Shown: positions 34,664-62,806 of the stretch, piece after piece | Layout: the number at the start of each line of letters is the position of its first letter | Numbering within the stretch: position 1 is the stretch's first letter | Assembly: GCF_037975245.1 (NCBI RefSeq) | Contig: NC_092568.1 | Span: 9,823,501 to 9,887,500 of the forward strand | Reading direction: 5' to 3' | Origin: Apostichopus japonicus | Taxonomy: Eukaryota > Echinodermata > Holothuroidea > Aspidochirotida > Stichopodidae | DNA length: 64,000 nucleotides | The notes under the pieces: model-generated | Told to the model about the DNA's origin: nothing | Databases searched by the model: none | The model's input: only the letters and a program-made list of their open reading frames with translations | Program-made: the position numbers and the translations under genes

Positions 34664-35995
34664 GCAGTATCTGTTCCCTTTCGAGGGGAATGGTTATACA
34701 CACCTGGAGATGATGACACTATCACAGTCTCGATGCAAGGGACTGGGGTTGAAAGCGGATCAGACGTTCGGTAGTTTGGTTTTCTTGCCCAGGTTCTTAC
34801 CTGGTGACTATTCTTTAAAAGTATCCCCGGTATTCAATCATGGGAGCATTATCGACAGATAGATGTTGCTGTAACTTGATAACTCACTTAAATAATTAAA
34901 TAATGAGTAAGGCAGAATTTTAGTCTTGATATGTTATAATACAAAGAAAACAAACAACTTTGAGTCCAATCATGTAGGCTGTAGCTGTTCCAGTATTTTT
35001 CAAGATATGTATCGTTAAATATACTGAATTTCTGGAATAATCGTTTAGGCTAACTAGATGGTGACGTCGGCTCCTCACTGCAGTTCTTATAGTTAATGTT
35101 AATCCGTTGTTTTTGAGGTCAACCATGATATATTCGTTAATCTTCATATAAGCAACAAAGCACACTTGGGTGGCATTTAACATCATTTGTCCTTAACAAA
35201 TTTGTAGTAAATATAAACATGTCATTTGAGACCATATAATCTTCATTTCTCCCATTGAGTTTAGTAGTGCAACCGAGGAACTAGTCTGATGAGCTGTGTA
35301 CTAAACAAAGTTCCAGTCAATTTAACTAGTGAACCTCAACTGTTTAAAGGTCATTCCAAAAAACAAACAAAAAAGTAATGTGCTATACAACTCTAGCTAG
35401 ACCGAGAGTAGTGGTTTAAACGGTCCACGGCATATCAAAGTTAATTTTGTTCCTGAAGTTATCAAAACAGAATACGGGGTATATTTTTTGGTGAATCTCA
35501 ATCACTCAGTTTCTGAAACTACCTACTATCCGGTATGAGAATTTCCTACAACACTGTTGCTTATAATGGGACCATATTCACACTGGTCTACTTTGGTTTT
35601 CTTGCAAATGTGATATAAATTGAAATCTATGTATATTAAAATGTTATCTTATGGTCTTGCTGGCTTGTATGTCTCTGGCATTGCAACGAACATAATACTT
35701 GTTTATTTGTAGGTCGTGTAAATCTTTGCCAAGTTGAACACATTTATGTCAAACAATGAGTTTAATTAAGTTCCTTCAAACCCTTGTGAACCGCATAACT
35801 GTTTGAATGTTTAGCTTGGCTTACACAAATAACCCATTGCAATAAAATTCATTCAATATTCAGAGTGACTAGAAAAAAAAACGGCTTTTAAGGAATTCGA
35901 TTGCGCTAGTTTGAAACAGGGTGTTTTTTGATATGAAATAATCATATGGCTTTTAAAAGCATCCGTAGATTCACTTTTAGGAGAATAACGCCTCA

Positions 35996-36330
35996 TTAGG
36001 CCACGTATTCAGTGGACATGGGCTGCAAGCATGCCGGTCGCAGAGATGTCACCACCTCTGGCCAAAGGCAAGGATTCACGCACGCCACCTAGTACGCTTC
36101 TGGTCGATTTGACCGACCCTCTGCGCATCCTCCCGGGTTCTTTTGCGACAACAAGGGAGACATGGCACGGGATCCTAGGCCACAAAAAAGCACCATGCCA
36201 CAACCTCAGGTATTATCGCCAGAGGCCTGTCTTGAACCCTAGCCACGATTTACACGACCGACAAGGAATGAGTCTTTCGTCACCCTCTATAGCATCGGCC
36301 ACCACATCAGCTAGTAAATTAGATGGTTGA
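35996..36330. repeat. Near-invariant GC-rich island, copy 3
   Basis: It looks identical to copy 2, including the 99-codon frame (36031-36330). A diverged relative of the module occurs in block C (about 5945-6270 and 22364-22690). Confidence 0.6.
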
Positions 36331-36398
36331 ATTAATATATAAAGACTTCAGCGTGGACTGCTGAAGAGAGAAAAAGAATTTTTAAGCGTGTATAATCG

Positions 36399-36466
36399 TT
36401 GATGGAGTCGAACTCAGTTCATCAGGTTACTGGTCCACTGCTCTACCCACTGAACCATTTGACGAG
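36399..36466 (-). repeat. tRNA-like SINE head in A3
   Basis: Same sequence as in A1 and A2. The three copies are segmental duplicates, not independent insertions. Confidence 0.7.
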
Positions 36467-38767
36467 TTAACTTTCTACGAGCTTAAATTGGTATTGTTGG
36501 TTGGATACGATCAATTGGTAACAGTGAACGACACTGCCTTCAACGAAATCTCTATTCATCATGTTTTACTCTCATTAGAACAACGGATCTGAATATCTTT
36601 ATTTACAAGAAGCTCACGCTTGTCTTTGTTTACATTGCAGCAAGCAGTAAGAACGTCATTTCCTTACAAGACGTAAATGTACAATAGGCTTTAGCCCCGA
36701 TACTATCGATGACTTCGAAGCAAGCAGTAAAAGAAAAACGGATTCCGTGAAATCTTCTTATTCACAAAAGGTTGCTTAAAATAATGCTCGCAAGATAGTT
36801 CTTGCTGTAAGTTGTGTCTTCACAACTATATTCTATGCAGACGAACATGAACTGGAGTAAGTCTGAAATTTCAAAAAACAATACCTATTCACATTTCAAG
36901 ACCTTTTGGAATGAGGAAAGAACAATACTTATTAAGTCAAACACGTTAACTACATGTGACTAATCTTATATAGGGATCTGAATCGCTGGAAACAGCACAG
37001 TAATTCGAAACCCGAAAAAGAATTCATAGGGTTTTGAGTTTATGCAATGAGATTTGGGAAACACGGGGATCGGGAATTCGTCAACTACAAGACTTTGTTT
37101 AGTCCGCAAATGACTAGATGTGTTTTTTTATCCTCTGAAACTGCGGTATTTGCGTGTATAGCCCCCCCCCCCCCCCTTGCCAACCACCACATGACTGTGT
37201 TCCACACACATACGAATGTGTATTTAGTTTAATACAAATATGATAATAATCTTTATAAATATCAAATTTTGATCTATTATCAGCCAACGTTGCATTTTGA
37301 AAGACTGAATGGTAATGAGGAAGGGACGGTGACGATGACGGGGTTTGGATGTTTTTATAGCTTTATATGAGCAATGCAAGTGAACACTCTGACATGGTCG
37401 ACTCTTTATAAAGCATTTGTTTAGGTTTAAGCATGAAAGGTATACGTAGCTAGGTATATTGGGTAACCGTATGTAACCATGGTATCGTCCTGTATTAGGA
37501 ACTGGTATTATCATTGGGTAACTCGCAAATGTATGTATGTGTGTATTCATGTGTGCGTGTATGTGTGTATGTATCAATAAATCAATAGATCAATCAATCA
37601 ATCAAAATGATTGATGTGTAGAGTTAATATTAAAACACTTAATTAAGTGACTTACTTGATTTCTGTCTCGCTGTGTAAAACATCAATGGGAAATTTTCCA
37701 GACAGTTCATAGCGACATAAACTGTAGAAGGGAAGAGGACATTGTCTTTCTTTCGTATGAAGCCATGCACAGAAGCGTCTTTTCTGAGACGCTCTTGTTT
37801 TTAGAGAAAGTTCTGTCATAATTTACCCTGTAAGGAACCCCTATACTTCTGGAAATAGCTTTGTTGCTGTTAGGACTATACTTCACATTTCTTATGTGCT
37901 GTTTCGCTGTGGCAGGCGTTTGAAAGAAAATGCAATACAAAAGATCGTACCGCCAAAAAACAATGAAGCGAGCTTGTACAGGAATCTGCACGATTCAGGT
38001 GTAATTTAACTATTCTTAAGACAGACATTTCAAACTATGTTTAGTCACCCGACCCACCCTCCCCTACGTGCCAATCATCCGACTCATTAAAAGACATGAT
38101 GTAACTCTGACAAAGAATCCGTTAACTTCTTCATAAAGAAATAGAATGTTGGGATAGTAATGAAAGTATGATATAGCTAGAAATTCAAATACAGCCGATA
38201 TCTGCAAGAATACAACTAGTAGCGTGCATCAACATATTTGAACCTATCATAACTTATAAGATCTATAGAATACTGTGGAAACCAACGACTGTCGATGCAA
38301 AGTCGCCATTTTATTTATTTAATTTTCTTGCGATCTATGCAAATTGACAAACATATAACTGATGACTGATAAAATTACTCTTACCACACCAAAAAAACCA
38401 AATCATATCTTCGGGCATGTATGTTAATGAGTATTATTGATATAATATAAAAATTAAATCTATTTGGTTTGCCCCCCCCCCTCCCCCGAAATGTACAAAT
38501 ACTGTATAAATTTGTATCACATTTCTTTTGGTAAATCCATACAATAGATATATTAGTGAAGTTAACATTTTGAAGGTTACCGTATACCATTATGATATCA
38601 CAGACCAACTACTTAACTGTGATCCACTTCCTAAATTCTTAAGATGAAGTAGTGCTTAAACATGAGTCAAAATAGCGTAGTTTCAATCAACAATATCTCG
38701 AGGTGTGGAAAAGATTGGTCTTTTAATTGTTTTTAACTATACAAATGAACAACTTGTCAGACCGCCA

Positions 38768-38827
38768 GGGTGGGGTGGGTTCGGGTGGTGTGGGGTGGGG
38801 TGGGCGGGGTATAAATAATGCTTCAGG
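38768..38827 (+). promoter_or_regulatory. G-rich tract plus TATAAATA, A3
   Basis: G-runs followed by TATAAATA at 38820-38827. Confidence 0.3.
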
Positions 38828-39092
38828 TTATTTAGTATATAGATTACTGATATTACTTGTAAATCTTAGAGACTCTCCGAGCCTCCTAATGAAGTGTGAT
38901 GTACAAGTCGAAAACTCCTGTCTTATTTCTATCGGTAATAATAATCATTACTGATTTGTGTTAAACAGAAGTTGAAACGACACGTGAAAAGGTGTTCAAT
39001 GCATGTTGTGTAAGTAAATATAATCCGTCGGTCTTTACCCGCGTTCTGCATAATCTGTGCAAACCTTAAACAAACACACTATGTTTACTTAC

Positions 39093-42000
39093 AAACAGCT
39101 TTGAATTGTTGTCGATAAATGTCCTGGAGCTTGTCATACGATCACAACAAACAATATATTTAATTAGCTTGAATTTTCAGGAATTGCTTTAAAAATACTG
39201 AAGTAAATCTAAATGTCGAAAATTGTGAAGTGTCCCAACAATTCTTGTTGGTTTGTGATATGAAGAAGTGTTTCAGCGACGAAACGTTGAGAATAATATC
39301 AAGTTTATCGATCATTCGCTCACTAACCTTACACTCGGTGAAGAAGTCTGTAGGACGATAACCTTATTTTGATTTATTGTAAAAACTCATTTGAGTAATA
39401 CTCGTCGTTATGTATATGATAATATTATCACCGAACGCTCAAAGAAGTTTTATCTTCTTTATTGTCCATGCATGACGTATACATGATATTGCAGGGCCTG
39501 ATAAAGGGGTTTTAGAAAGGCAGGGACAGTGGCCCTGGGGACAGTTGAAGTCGACTTCCATGTAGGGGGATCTGAGGGTCCTCCTCCAGAAAAAAAAAAT
39601 TGACTTGAAATGGTGCATTCTATGCTGTTAATCAGGTACACACGCAAGATTGTGCTAATAATTATTTTAATTTTTTCTTGTATGGGGTTGGAACATGGGA
39701 GATGGGGGCAGGGAATACACCCACATTCCCTGTATCCGCGCCTGCCTAGAGTGTGACAAAAGTGTTTCACATAACCTTTTACAGCTGTAAGTGACAATGT
39801 ATCGCATGAAGACCTTTCATTTTGGTGATCGCAGCTTAGACCATACTATCCCTTTCTTGTGGAACTATCTGGCCACTTGAACATGACACATTGGAATCTG
39901 CGCGAAATAAGACTATGTTATTCATGAATGGCAGAGAAATAAAAGTTTGGCACGAACAGAACAGCGAAGAGATTTGTGAGGGTAGGAGGAGAATGGGGTG
40001 GGGATGGGGGGTCATGTGCATCCTACATGCTTGTACAACGAAAACAACACATGTACGGAATTCATCCGCCCAAATTAAGCTCTTCCTCCGCGGTTTTATC
40101 CTCAAAGAATTAACCTTCTAAGGCAGGCCCAACTCTCTACCTTAGTTGGTCCTGGTCAATAAAACTAGATCAAACTGATCCAGTCTCATTGAAATAGTTT
40201 CATTCCTTTTGTTTTTGAGAGGGGGTGGTGGGGAGGGGGGTTCACTGAGGGGTATTCATCGAGGGAAAACATTTATGGCAGATTATTTCATGTACCTCAA
40301 AGTATATGAGTTAGATGCAAAACACTACTACAAACGCAACTAACTATTTTCAAATCGACCTCGAACGAATTGTTTTGACAAAATATCAGTTCATTGCTTA
40401 AAACTTCCATTATTGCAAATATATTCATATAATTTTATATCCCTCATTGAATCATCATTTATATATTGATGTTCCTGTATGTATGCATATATGTGATAAA
40501 ACCATATCAAACATTAATAAGGTACAGTGCAGTTATTTCCCCATGTGAATTTCAGGAGGCATGAGTTTTCACTAAACTTGAGACAACCTCCTGGAGAAAG
40601 CGACTCACAGGAGAGGATAGGTATTATGTTTGGGCGGGTGAGAGGGGGGGGGGGCTGAACAAACTGTTGTATGGTTAATGATATACATGTACCCAACTGA
40701 AGCTTTCAGGAAGGACAAAGGGATCCGTATAACTGCATGACAAATAGCCAAAATGAATGACAAAATCGACTCAGTTTTTTTTATATCTACTTGAAATCTA
40801 TTCATAATGAGAAGGCGATATAAAAAGAAGACATTATGTAGGGGAGAACGAAATAGAAACAAGTCAAACTGGCCAATTTTTAAATTGCTAGTTGCATATT
40901 ATGATTAAAATGGATACTTTAATTATCCTTTGCGGGTTCAAAGTTCATCAAATGCAAGGCGGGTGGATCAGGGTCGTATTGAAATAAAGTCACTCATGAA
41001 TATTTATAATTCGAACTATTAGCGTATATCTCCCATAAATTTCCCCCTCCCCCACCCCCCACTTGGTGTTGTGTCCATAGCCCATGGTATTACATTATTT
41101 TGCAAAATCATGTAGTATTAAATTACACTCATGTATTAATAATTAATAAGCAATGCAACCATTTATTCAATGGATGATATAACTGGTTATATTAGATGAC
41201 CAGTTTTTTAAATAAAGATGATTATTTTCTCTCATTTCAATTATAAACTGAGTTAGTAACACTATATCATGTCGTTCTATTTCACAGCTTGAAACAGTTC
41301 TCTCATGTACCCTTTTTACTGTTTCCATACAGTTATTACGTAAACAAACACATTCTCTAAATGAGGATGTTGTCGGGCATCACTTGTGAAAAATATTCAA
41401 TAACTGTATAGCTACTGAATATTCATATATATATATTCATTCGTTTTCTTAAATACATGTGGCAGCTGAGTCTTTGGAAAATGCCGTAGATTGAAAATGA
41501 ATGAAGTCGATGGAATATGTGTGCCTGGGGTTATGACTGGGATCATTAGGGGTAACGGAGGGGCTTAGGTGGAGCTGCAGGAGCGAGATGATGGTGACCC
41601 ATAATTATTGTACGAAGAGAATGACCTGCTTGGGCGAAACGTAACACAAAAAACCCTCTCTTACACCTGTGAGAATGGAGACCATAAAGGCAACACTTTT
41701 GAAATGTGACACCCCTCTATTCTTTTAGATTAGTCCCCATTTAATTACGTTGCTTCAAAATAGTGTCGATAATATGACTACAATTTTAGCTTCACAGCTG
41801 AATCATCAGAATCAGTCACGTGACCTAACAGAGGAGCAAAGAAAGAAGGCAACGCCAAATGTTTAGTTAAATCGACGTCGAATCAAGCAAAGATAGCAGC
41901 CCTGCTTTCACTTGAGGAAGGAGGAGAGTGAAGGAGAAGAAGAAGAAGGAGAAGAAGGAGGAGGGTAAGAAGAAGGAAAGGAGGAAAGAGCTGAGTGAGT

Positions 42001-42110
42001 GTGGTGATGATCTCAACCCATACAAAAGGTAGTTAAATACTATAACACTAAAATAGGGATTAAGTATGATTAACATAACCATAAATATGTAATGTAGCTT
42101 ACATTTGATA
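39093..42110 (+). repeat. Block B, copy 3
   Basis: It matches 16737-20050 but lacks the 356-bp hAT MITE. It has a longer purine-rich tract (about 41930-41990). It ends about 740 bp from the calmodulin stop codon, where single-copy DNA begins. Confidence 0.88.
39492..39744. mobile_element. Old hAT-like MITE in B3
   Basis: Orthologous copy of 17123-17370 in the sister block, with similar degraded ends. Confidence 0.45.
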
Positions 42111-42846
42111 AATAGGCGTCGCGCATGTTCTGTATAGATACACATAGATATAATACAGCGTGTATAGACCTAAATGTATACCTGAAGGTCCCCCGGGTTT
42201 TCATTTTTTCCTTGGTGATCTCAGTTTGCCCCTTCATCATCTTAGCCACCCTCCAGTGGTGGGTTTTGTGCCCGGATTTAATATGATTAAGCGTGCTGAT
42301 TTTCAAAATGGCGTCATATTTTGCAACTATGTTTTCCACAATATCGACAATTGGCGACAGTAACAGGGGTCGCTATACCTCCAGTTTAAACACTGCAGGG
42401 TAGAAAGCTATTGCACTAAGTCGACGCTCCGCGTCGCTGGAACAGCGCTATCGGCCTGTTTGAATTAATTCAGTCTGACACACACACACATTTAGATTAC
42501 AATTGAATGTTATTAATTTAATATTGAGGTAAATGATATGTTTGGGCGTAAAAATACAAACAAAAGATAACATAATTTATTTATTTTTTAATATCGAAGT
42601 ACGAAAAGTGTATCAAAATCATCTCCGAGTGACTCATTTAGCTCTAAATGAAAAACTGTTACAATTGTTTTGTTTTAATTGTTTTTTTTTTTTTACTCTA
42701 TTAAAATCTGTCACACAATGCTAGTATGAAACTATTATGTTGACGTTGCAGTGCTCTGTTAGCCAGTCTTGCGGGTATGGGAGGCCGTTGGCGTCAGAAT
42801 TCCACCATTGCCCGATGTAAAACTGTTCACTCCGTAATAGACATGC
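42111..42846. other. Calmodulin 3'UTR/flank between exon 6 and block B3
   Basis: This is single-copy sequence in the window. It contains the probable 3'UTR of calmodulin and then a stretch (42186-42339, - strand) that is open and ends at a donor-like GTATAC, but has no ATG and no recognised homology. Nothing else is supported here. Confidence 0.5.
42576..42585 (-). terminator. Candidate calmodulin polyadenylation signal
   Basis: The - strand reads two overlapping AATAAA hexamers about 262-271 nt after the calmodulin stop codon. This is a plausible 3'-end signal for a short 3'UTR. No transcript evidence is available from sequence alone. Confidence 0.4.
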
Positions 42847-57711
<14,865 letters not shown>

Positions 57712-58420
57712 CTGCAGGAGTAAAGAGAAAAGAAACTTATGTTTTGAATACTGAAACCAAATTTGACATGAATATGTAATGGGAATGTTATATAAATTGT
57801 TGATGAGCATTATGCTAGTATCGAAGAATGAAAGATATATAGCTTGGCTGGAACGTTGTACACATACTGTAGCTACCTATAGCTGTACATGTGTAAGCGC
57901 TGGTCCGAAGACACAAACAAACTAACACGATTAAATAGATATTCGTAGACTCAAAATGTAAGATTTATTCGTTGAAGATCTTAATTGTACTAAAGGCATT
58001 AGACCAACAGAATGAAAGCCATAAATTAACGATCCGCTCTGCATTTAGAGCGCAACACAAAAACTACTACAACCATACCGAGGAGCCACCTGACATAACT
58101 TAAATTACCATATATGCAAATGACATAATGAATATTCGGATTGAACTTCAGGAAATTCTATGATGTAATTTACTACATCTGTACAAAAAAAATTGTTACA
58201 TGCATTGATGAGAAATGGTCCGAAACCAGTAAGGAAGGTCGTCATTCCATTGTAGGCATTTGCCACCTGTGTATATATATATAATACTAGTTCTGTTTAT
58301 TTGGCATATTTTTTGTCTTACTCTAGAGATCAATCCTGATGCTAACCAATTCGAATTCATTTGTGAATCATAAGGTTGGATCTCGAAAGATATACCCTTT
58401 GAACAGACTTCTGTTAAATG

Positions 58421-58561
<141 letters not shown>

Positions 58562-60825
58562 TTTATATATATTCCCATGCCAGACAGATTAGAAAAGAAT
58601 TGTTTTTTTCGACGGCTTTTGTCATCCGAATCAGCTATATATCATACACTTAGGCTAAAATATTTACAAGGAAAGTCATTAATACAATTATGGACACTCG
58701 TTTTTCTTAGAGCATTAAATCCCTTTAAGTCGCCGTTCGTTTGTCGTCACGTGACCTTGCTACGTGTGCAGGAAAATGCACTGATGGAGATCGTGTGATT
58801 CACAGTATTTTTTTTTTCTTGCTTCTTCTTATTATTGTTATTATTATTCTAGTGTCGTTTTAATTAGTTTCTTTTTCCTCGATGGTAGATTGTGTGATAA
58901 CCGTCCTCTAAAATCCCACCAAGGTTTAACCATCTCAACTTGACAATAATCTCTCGTTAATTATAGAAGGAAATCCACACGAAATGAAGTCTTGTGTTTT
59001 AATTTCTCATCCTGGCGACGCTGGAAGTTTGTCTCACCGAATGGATTTCATCATCATCACTATTTTGTCAAAACTTGAGATGTAATTTATTAAAACAATT
59101 AGTCGGCTTTTCAGTATGTATAGCAGATACTTTATAAAAATTAAAATGAGATAGATATAACACAACCTTAGTCATCGATAGAATATAGAGTATAGCCAAC
59201 GGTAGTTGGAAGTTTTCCAGAATTCAACTAATTGGATGCATGTTGTAAAAACAGTAAAATGATACAATTTGCATAATTTTAGAAAAGGAATCGCGATTGA
59301 GGATAAATTACATATATTTCGAAGCCTTCAACATCTAGGGTTGATGGTTTGTTTTAAGTAACCTAACAATATTACATGTGACTGTGGTTCAATCCCCCGC
59401 CACTCCCCCTCCTCATACCCCCCCCCCCCCAAGAAGAAGACACAACCCGAATCATTACGATTGGTCTGCATGTGAAATAAAGATAACTGTGCTGTACATC
59501 TTGGCAAGCAGCTAAGAAAAGTAGTTATTCCATTTAGTTGCAATAGACCATCACAGATAGCTATATTGATCCTCTCCACTCATAGATGCCGACTTGGTCA
59601 AGTCTAAATATGACATCATCGAGTAACACATGCTTCGAGTTAGTATTTTTTTTTTCCAATGCTTATTTTCTGTATTGAAGATGGGTCTTGCAATTGCCGA
59701 ATTTAAAATGTTAAAGCACTTAACATAACGTTATGATGACATTAGTTAATAGTATCATTCCACCATTAAATATGAAAAGAATATCAAAGTGAATTTAAAG
59801 GGTTTCATATCAAAATGGGCTCTTGTATGACAGAGAGTTGTGTATCACAAATTGCTGTCACATATAAGCTAAAGAAGAAGGTTGAAATGTGTGTCTTCTT
59901 TAAATTAATAAATTCTAAGATAATTTTAATATGTGAATATAGACCGTAAGATTAAATCTTGTGGGACACAAAATATGTTACATTGGATTAAGCCCCCTTA
60001 CAATTCCATGTAGCAACTATAAGTTTGCCAATCTTACATAGAATAGTGTCAAATTTACAAACGAAAGCAAAATAAGAACTCCACAAGTACAAATCTGAAA
60101 CTATAGGAGGCAAAGACGACAAAAACATTTTCGCGTAATTTTGGTATTCGATTTCATTTAAAAATTGATGAGATTTATATTTAAATAGAAAATATCCCAG
60201 CCAAATATAATGGATAGAAGCGATATCTCCACTCAGAAGCTTTGGATATCAATAAGACTTAAGTATTAATGTCGAAAGAAAGTGTTGAATTACAAATAAA
60301 TACCACCCCCATTTGCCTAGATGTTAAAAAGCATATTCCATTGTGGACCTCATTGCCATGGTAACCATGTATCATTACGAATCACTTAATATCGGTCGAA
60401 CGATGGGGTCTGAGTACTTGAAACTGTGTGAAGTGTTTTTTATTTACGAAATGCCCTCCGGTGGCCTACGTCGACGCAAATTTCTGTAGATTAATTCTGG
60501 CAAATTGAATCGTTTTGGAGGCACATTTTTTCTGATCTATAGTCTTTCTTCAGGACGTTTTTGACTTCACGAATGATGAATGGAACGTTTAGGGGACCCA
60601 TTGGCTAAGATGGTCTGGAATACCCCGGAAATGCGCATGTGTGGCGTGTATAGGTGCGTGTGCGTATATAATATGCATATGGATGTGAATGTATGCACGT
60701 TTGCACCAAAGACCTCAAGTTTTTTTTTCATCTTTCAAGACAAGTTATACTTATAATGTGGCAAGTTCCATTGCCCTCAAGAAGTACGGTATTGCATAAA
60801 AACTGCATGTGATGCAAGTTTTTCT

Positions 60826-60871
60826 CGGGTTAGGGTTAGGGTTAACCCTAGCGGTTAACCCTTACTATAGG
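60826..60871. repeat. Short inverted telomere-like tract
   Basis: GGGTTAGGGTTAGGGTTAAC is followed immediately by CCTAGCGGTTAACCCTTA, that is, TTAGGG-type repeats meeting their complement. It is about 45 bp. Confidence 0.75.
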
Positions 60872-62191
60872 GTTTTCCCGGTCCACAAGATACGTCATTC
60901 ATTGGGCATGATGACATTGCACGACATATTAAACTGTGAACATAACGGTTTTCTCGAGAAATACTGTCACGTGAGGATTGGGTGACGTTTGCTAGTTTGG
61001 TTGGATAACCTCCATGTTAGTGGACCGTGTCTAACAGCGATATGCGCTTTGACGGAAAACCCCTCTCAAATTCAGACCCTCTTTGACCTATGTGATCCTT
61101 CATATTTCCTATTTTGGGATATCCTGCAAAATCAAGGTATGTCAAAAAAGATCAATGTATTTGTTAACTTACAATCCAAATTAATATATTTTCCTTCACT
61201 AATGGTTACTCATAGAGATTCTTAAATAAATGCAACTTATAAAGGAAAGATAAATTAATCACAAATAATGATCTCACATCGTTGTAAAGGACCAACCGTA
61301 CCGTAGTCGAGGAGATCATTAAAGCTACATTTTGCTTTGGCTTAAACTTTGCATGAGTTACTTACACATGCTTGAATACTTTTCATTGGTCTGAACAAAA
61401 GCATACATGACAATTACAACCATTTGGTTGCTCCAGTAGCTAGTTAGTCAGATTTTTTAGCAATAAAACCTTCACTGGACTTTCTGTGGTAATTTTTTTT
61501 CCGGCTTCCTCAAAACAATGTCACATTCCCCCCCCCGGCAACCACCCCCCCCCCCCCCAGATTGAACCATTTTCTGCTGTTTCTCACCCCTTACCTACAA
61601 CCCATACACTCCTACACCCATGGTATGACATTCTCCTTTTTTTGTATGCAATTCTGATTGACCGGATGGTTAACGGGAGGAAAAAATGACTCGAGTATGC
61701 AAAGCTTCCAACATCAGATAGCATAACAAGTCCCGTCTCTACTAAACCAGCAAGTTAGAATCCAAGCGTATCATATCATTCAAAATTAGATTTGACGGAA
61801 ATATTTCCGCGAGGCAACGTCCTGATTGAATCAAATCTTTATGATGATAGCAATAAATCGGAAGGTTTCGATCATGAGAATTTACCGAACAAAGTTATAG
61901 ACACCGAAGAGCAGTTAATCAGCATTTAATATTAATTAATTTCTCCGCTTAATTATTGCAGACACCAACGAACGTTCTGCCAAGCTGTATATTCATAAAT
62001 TAGTTATGTAAATGAATTTGTTCTGACGGTATTGTATGTGTCAAGCATAGACGAAGTTTTCATAATTGGCATTTCATTTTGATATTTGACATTTCTGTTC
62101 AAGTCTGTCCATTTAATGTCAACATCGCCATTGTCATTTTTTTACATCGTGATAGGGATCGTCATCAGTACACACACAAACACATATATAA

Positions 62192-62224
<33 letters not shown>

Positions 62225-62265
62225 ACATATTACATATAACATATAACACATATATATATATAACA
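62192..62265. repeat. (TA)n/(ACATAT)n microsatellite
   Basis: TA runs with ACATATTACATATAACATA variants. Confidence 0.9.
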
Positions 62266-62687
62266 CAATGACTAAGCATCATATATAGATAACCATCAAT
62301 AAAGTACCTACGGGTTAGCTTTTACGTTATCATTTTTATTTTATTATTATCATGGACTAGGCTACCCGGTCGTCAACATGTTGTGTCGTTACATATATAT
62401 CTATGTGCGAGTTTTATTTTATGCAGAAATGCACGTACGGTACCCAGGGGCCTGATTTTGATTACAAAAAGCATAACGAAAGGAGTCAATTCTTGCATAA
62501 AATTTACGGCTGCAGGCAATATAGTACGGTATATGAAAAATGCAAAAATTTGCTTCACCGTAAAGTTTGACATTTAAAGTCCAGACGGAATTAATGAATT
62601 GAAGTGAAACGGTACGTTATTCAAAAAAATATGTCACAATATAGTTTATAGCCGATGCTGGCACACTAGAAATATATATACATATCT

Positions 62688-62736
62688 TTATATATTTATA
62701 TATATATATATATATATACATATATACATATATATA

Positions 62737-62799
<63 letters not shown>
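62688..62799. repeat. (TA)n microsatellite, ~110 bp
   Basis: TA dinucleotide array with a few CA interruptions. Confidence 0.95.

Positions 62800-62806
<7 letters not shown>

Larger units (their letters stand above)
32695..39092 (+). repeat. Block A, copy 3
   Basis: Third copy of block A, with a private 648-bp hAT MITE (34016-34663) and a single copy of the region that is tandemly duplicated in A2. Confidence 0.9.

Noticed and set aside
34422-34862. 146-codon frame on +
   Set aside because: It crosses the right end of the hAT MITE into block A, so the frame is a chance fusion and absent from A1 and A2.
42186-42339. Open frame on - ending at a donor-like GTATAC, with plausible coding look (VAKYDAILKISTLNH)
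   Set aside because: It begins at GTG with no in-frame ATG before an upstream stop, has no clear acceptor and no recognised family. It may simply be 3' flank of calmodulin.
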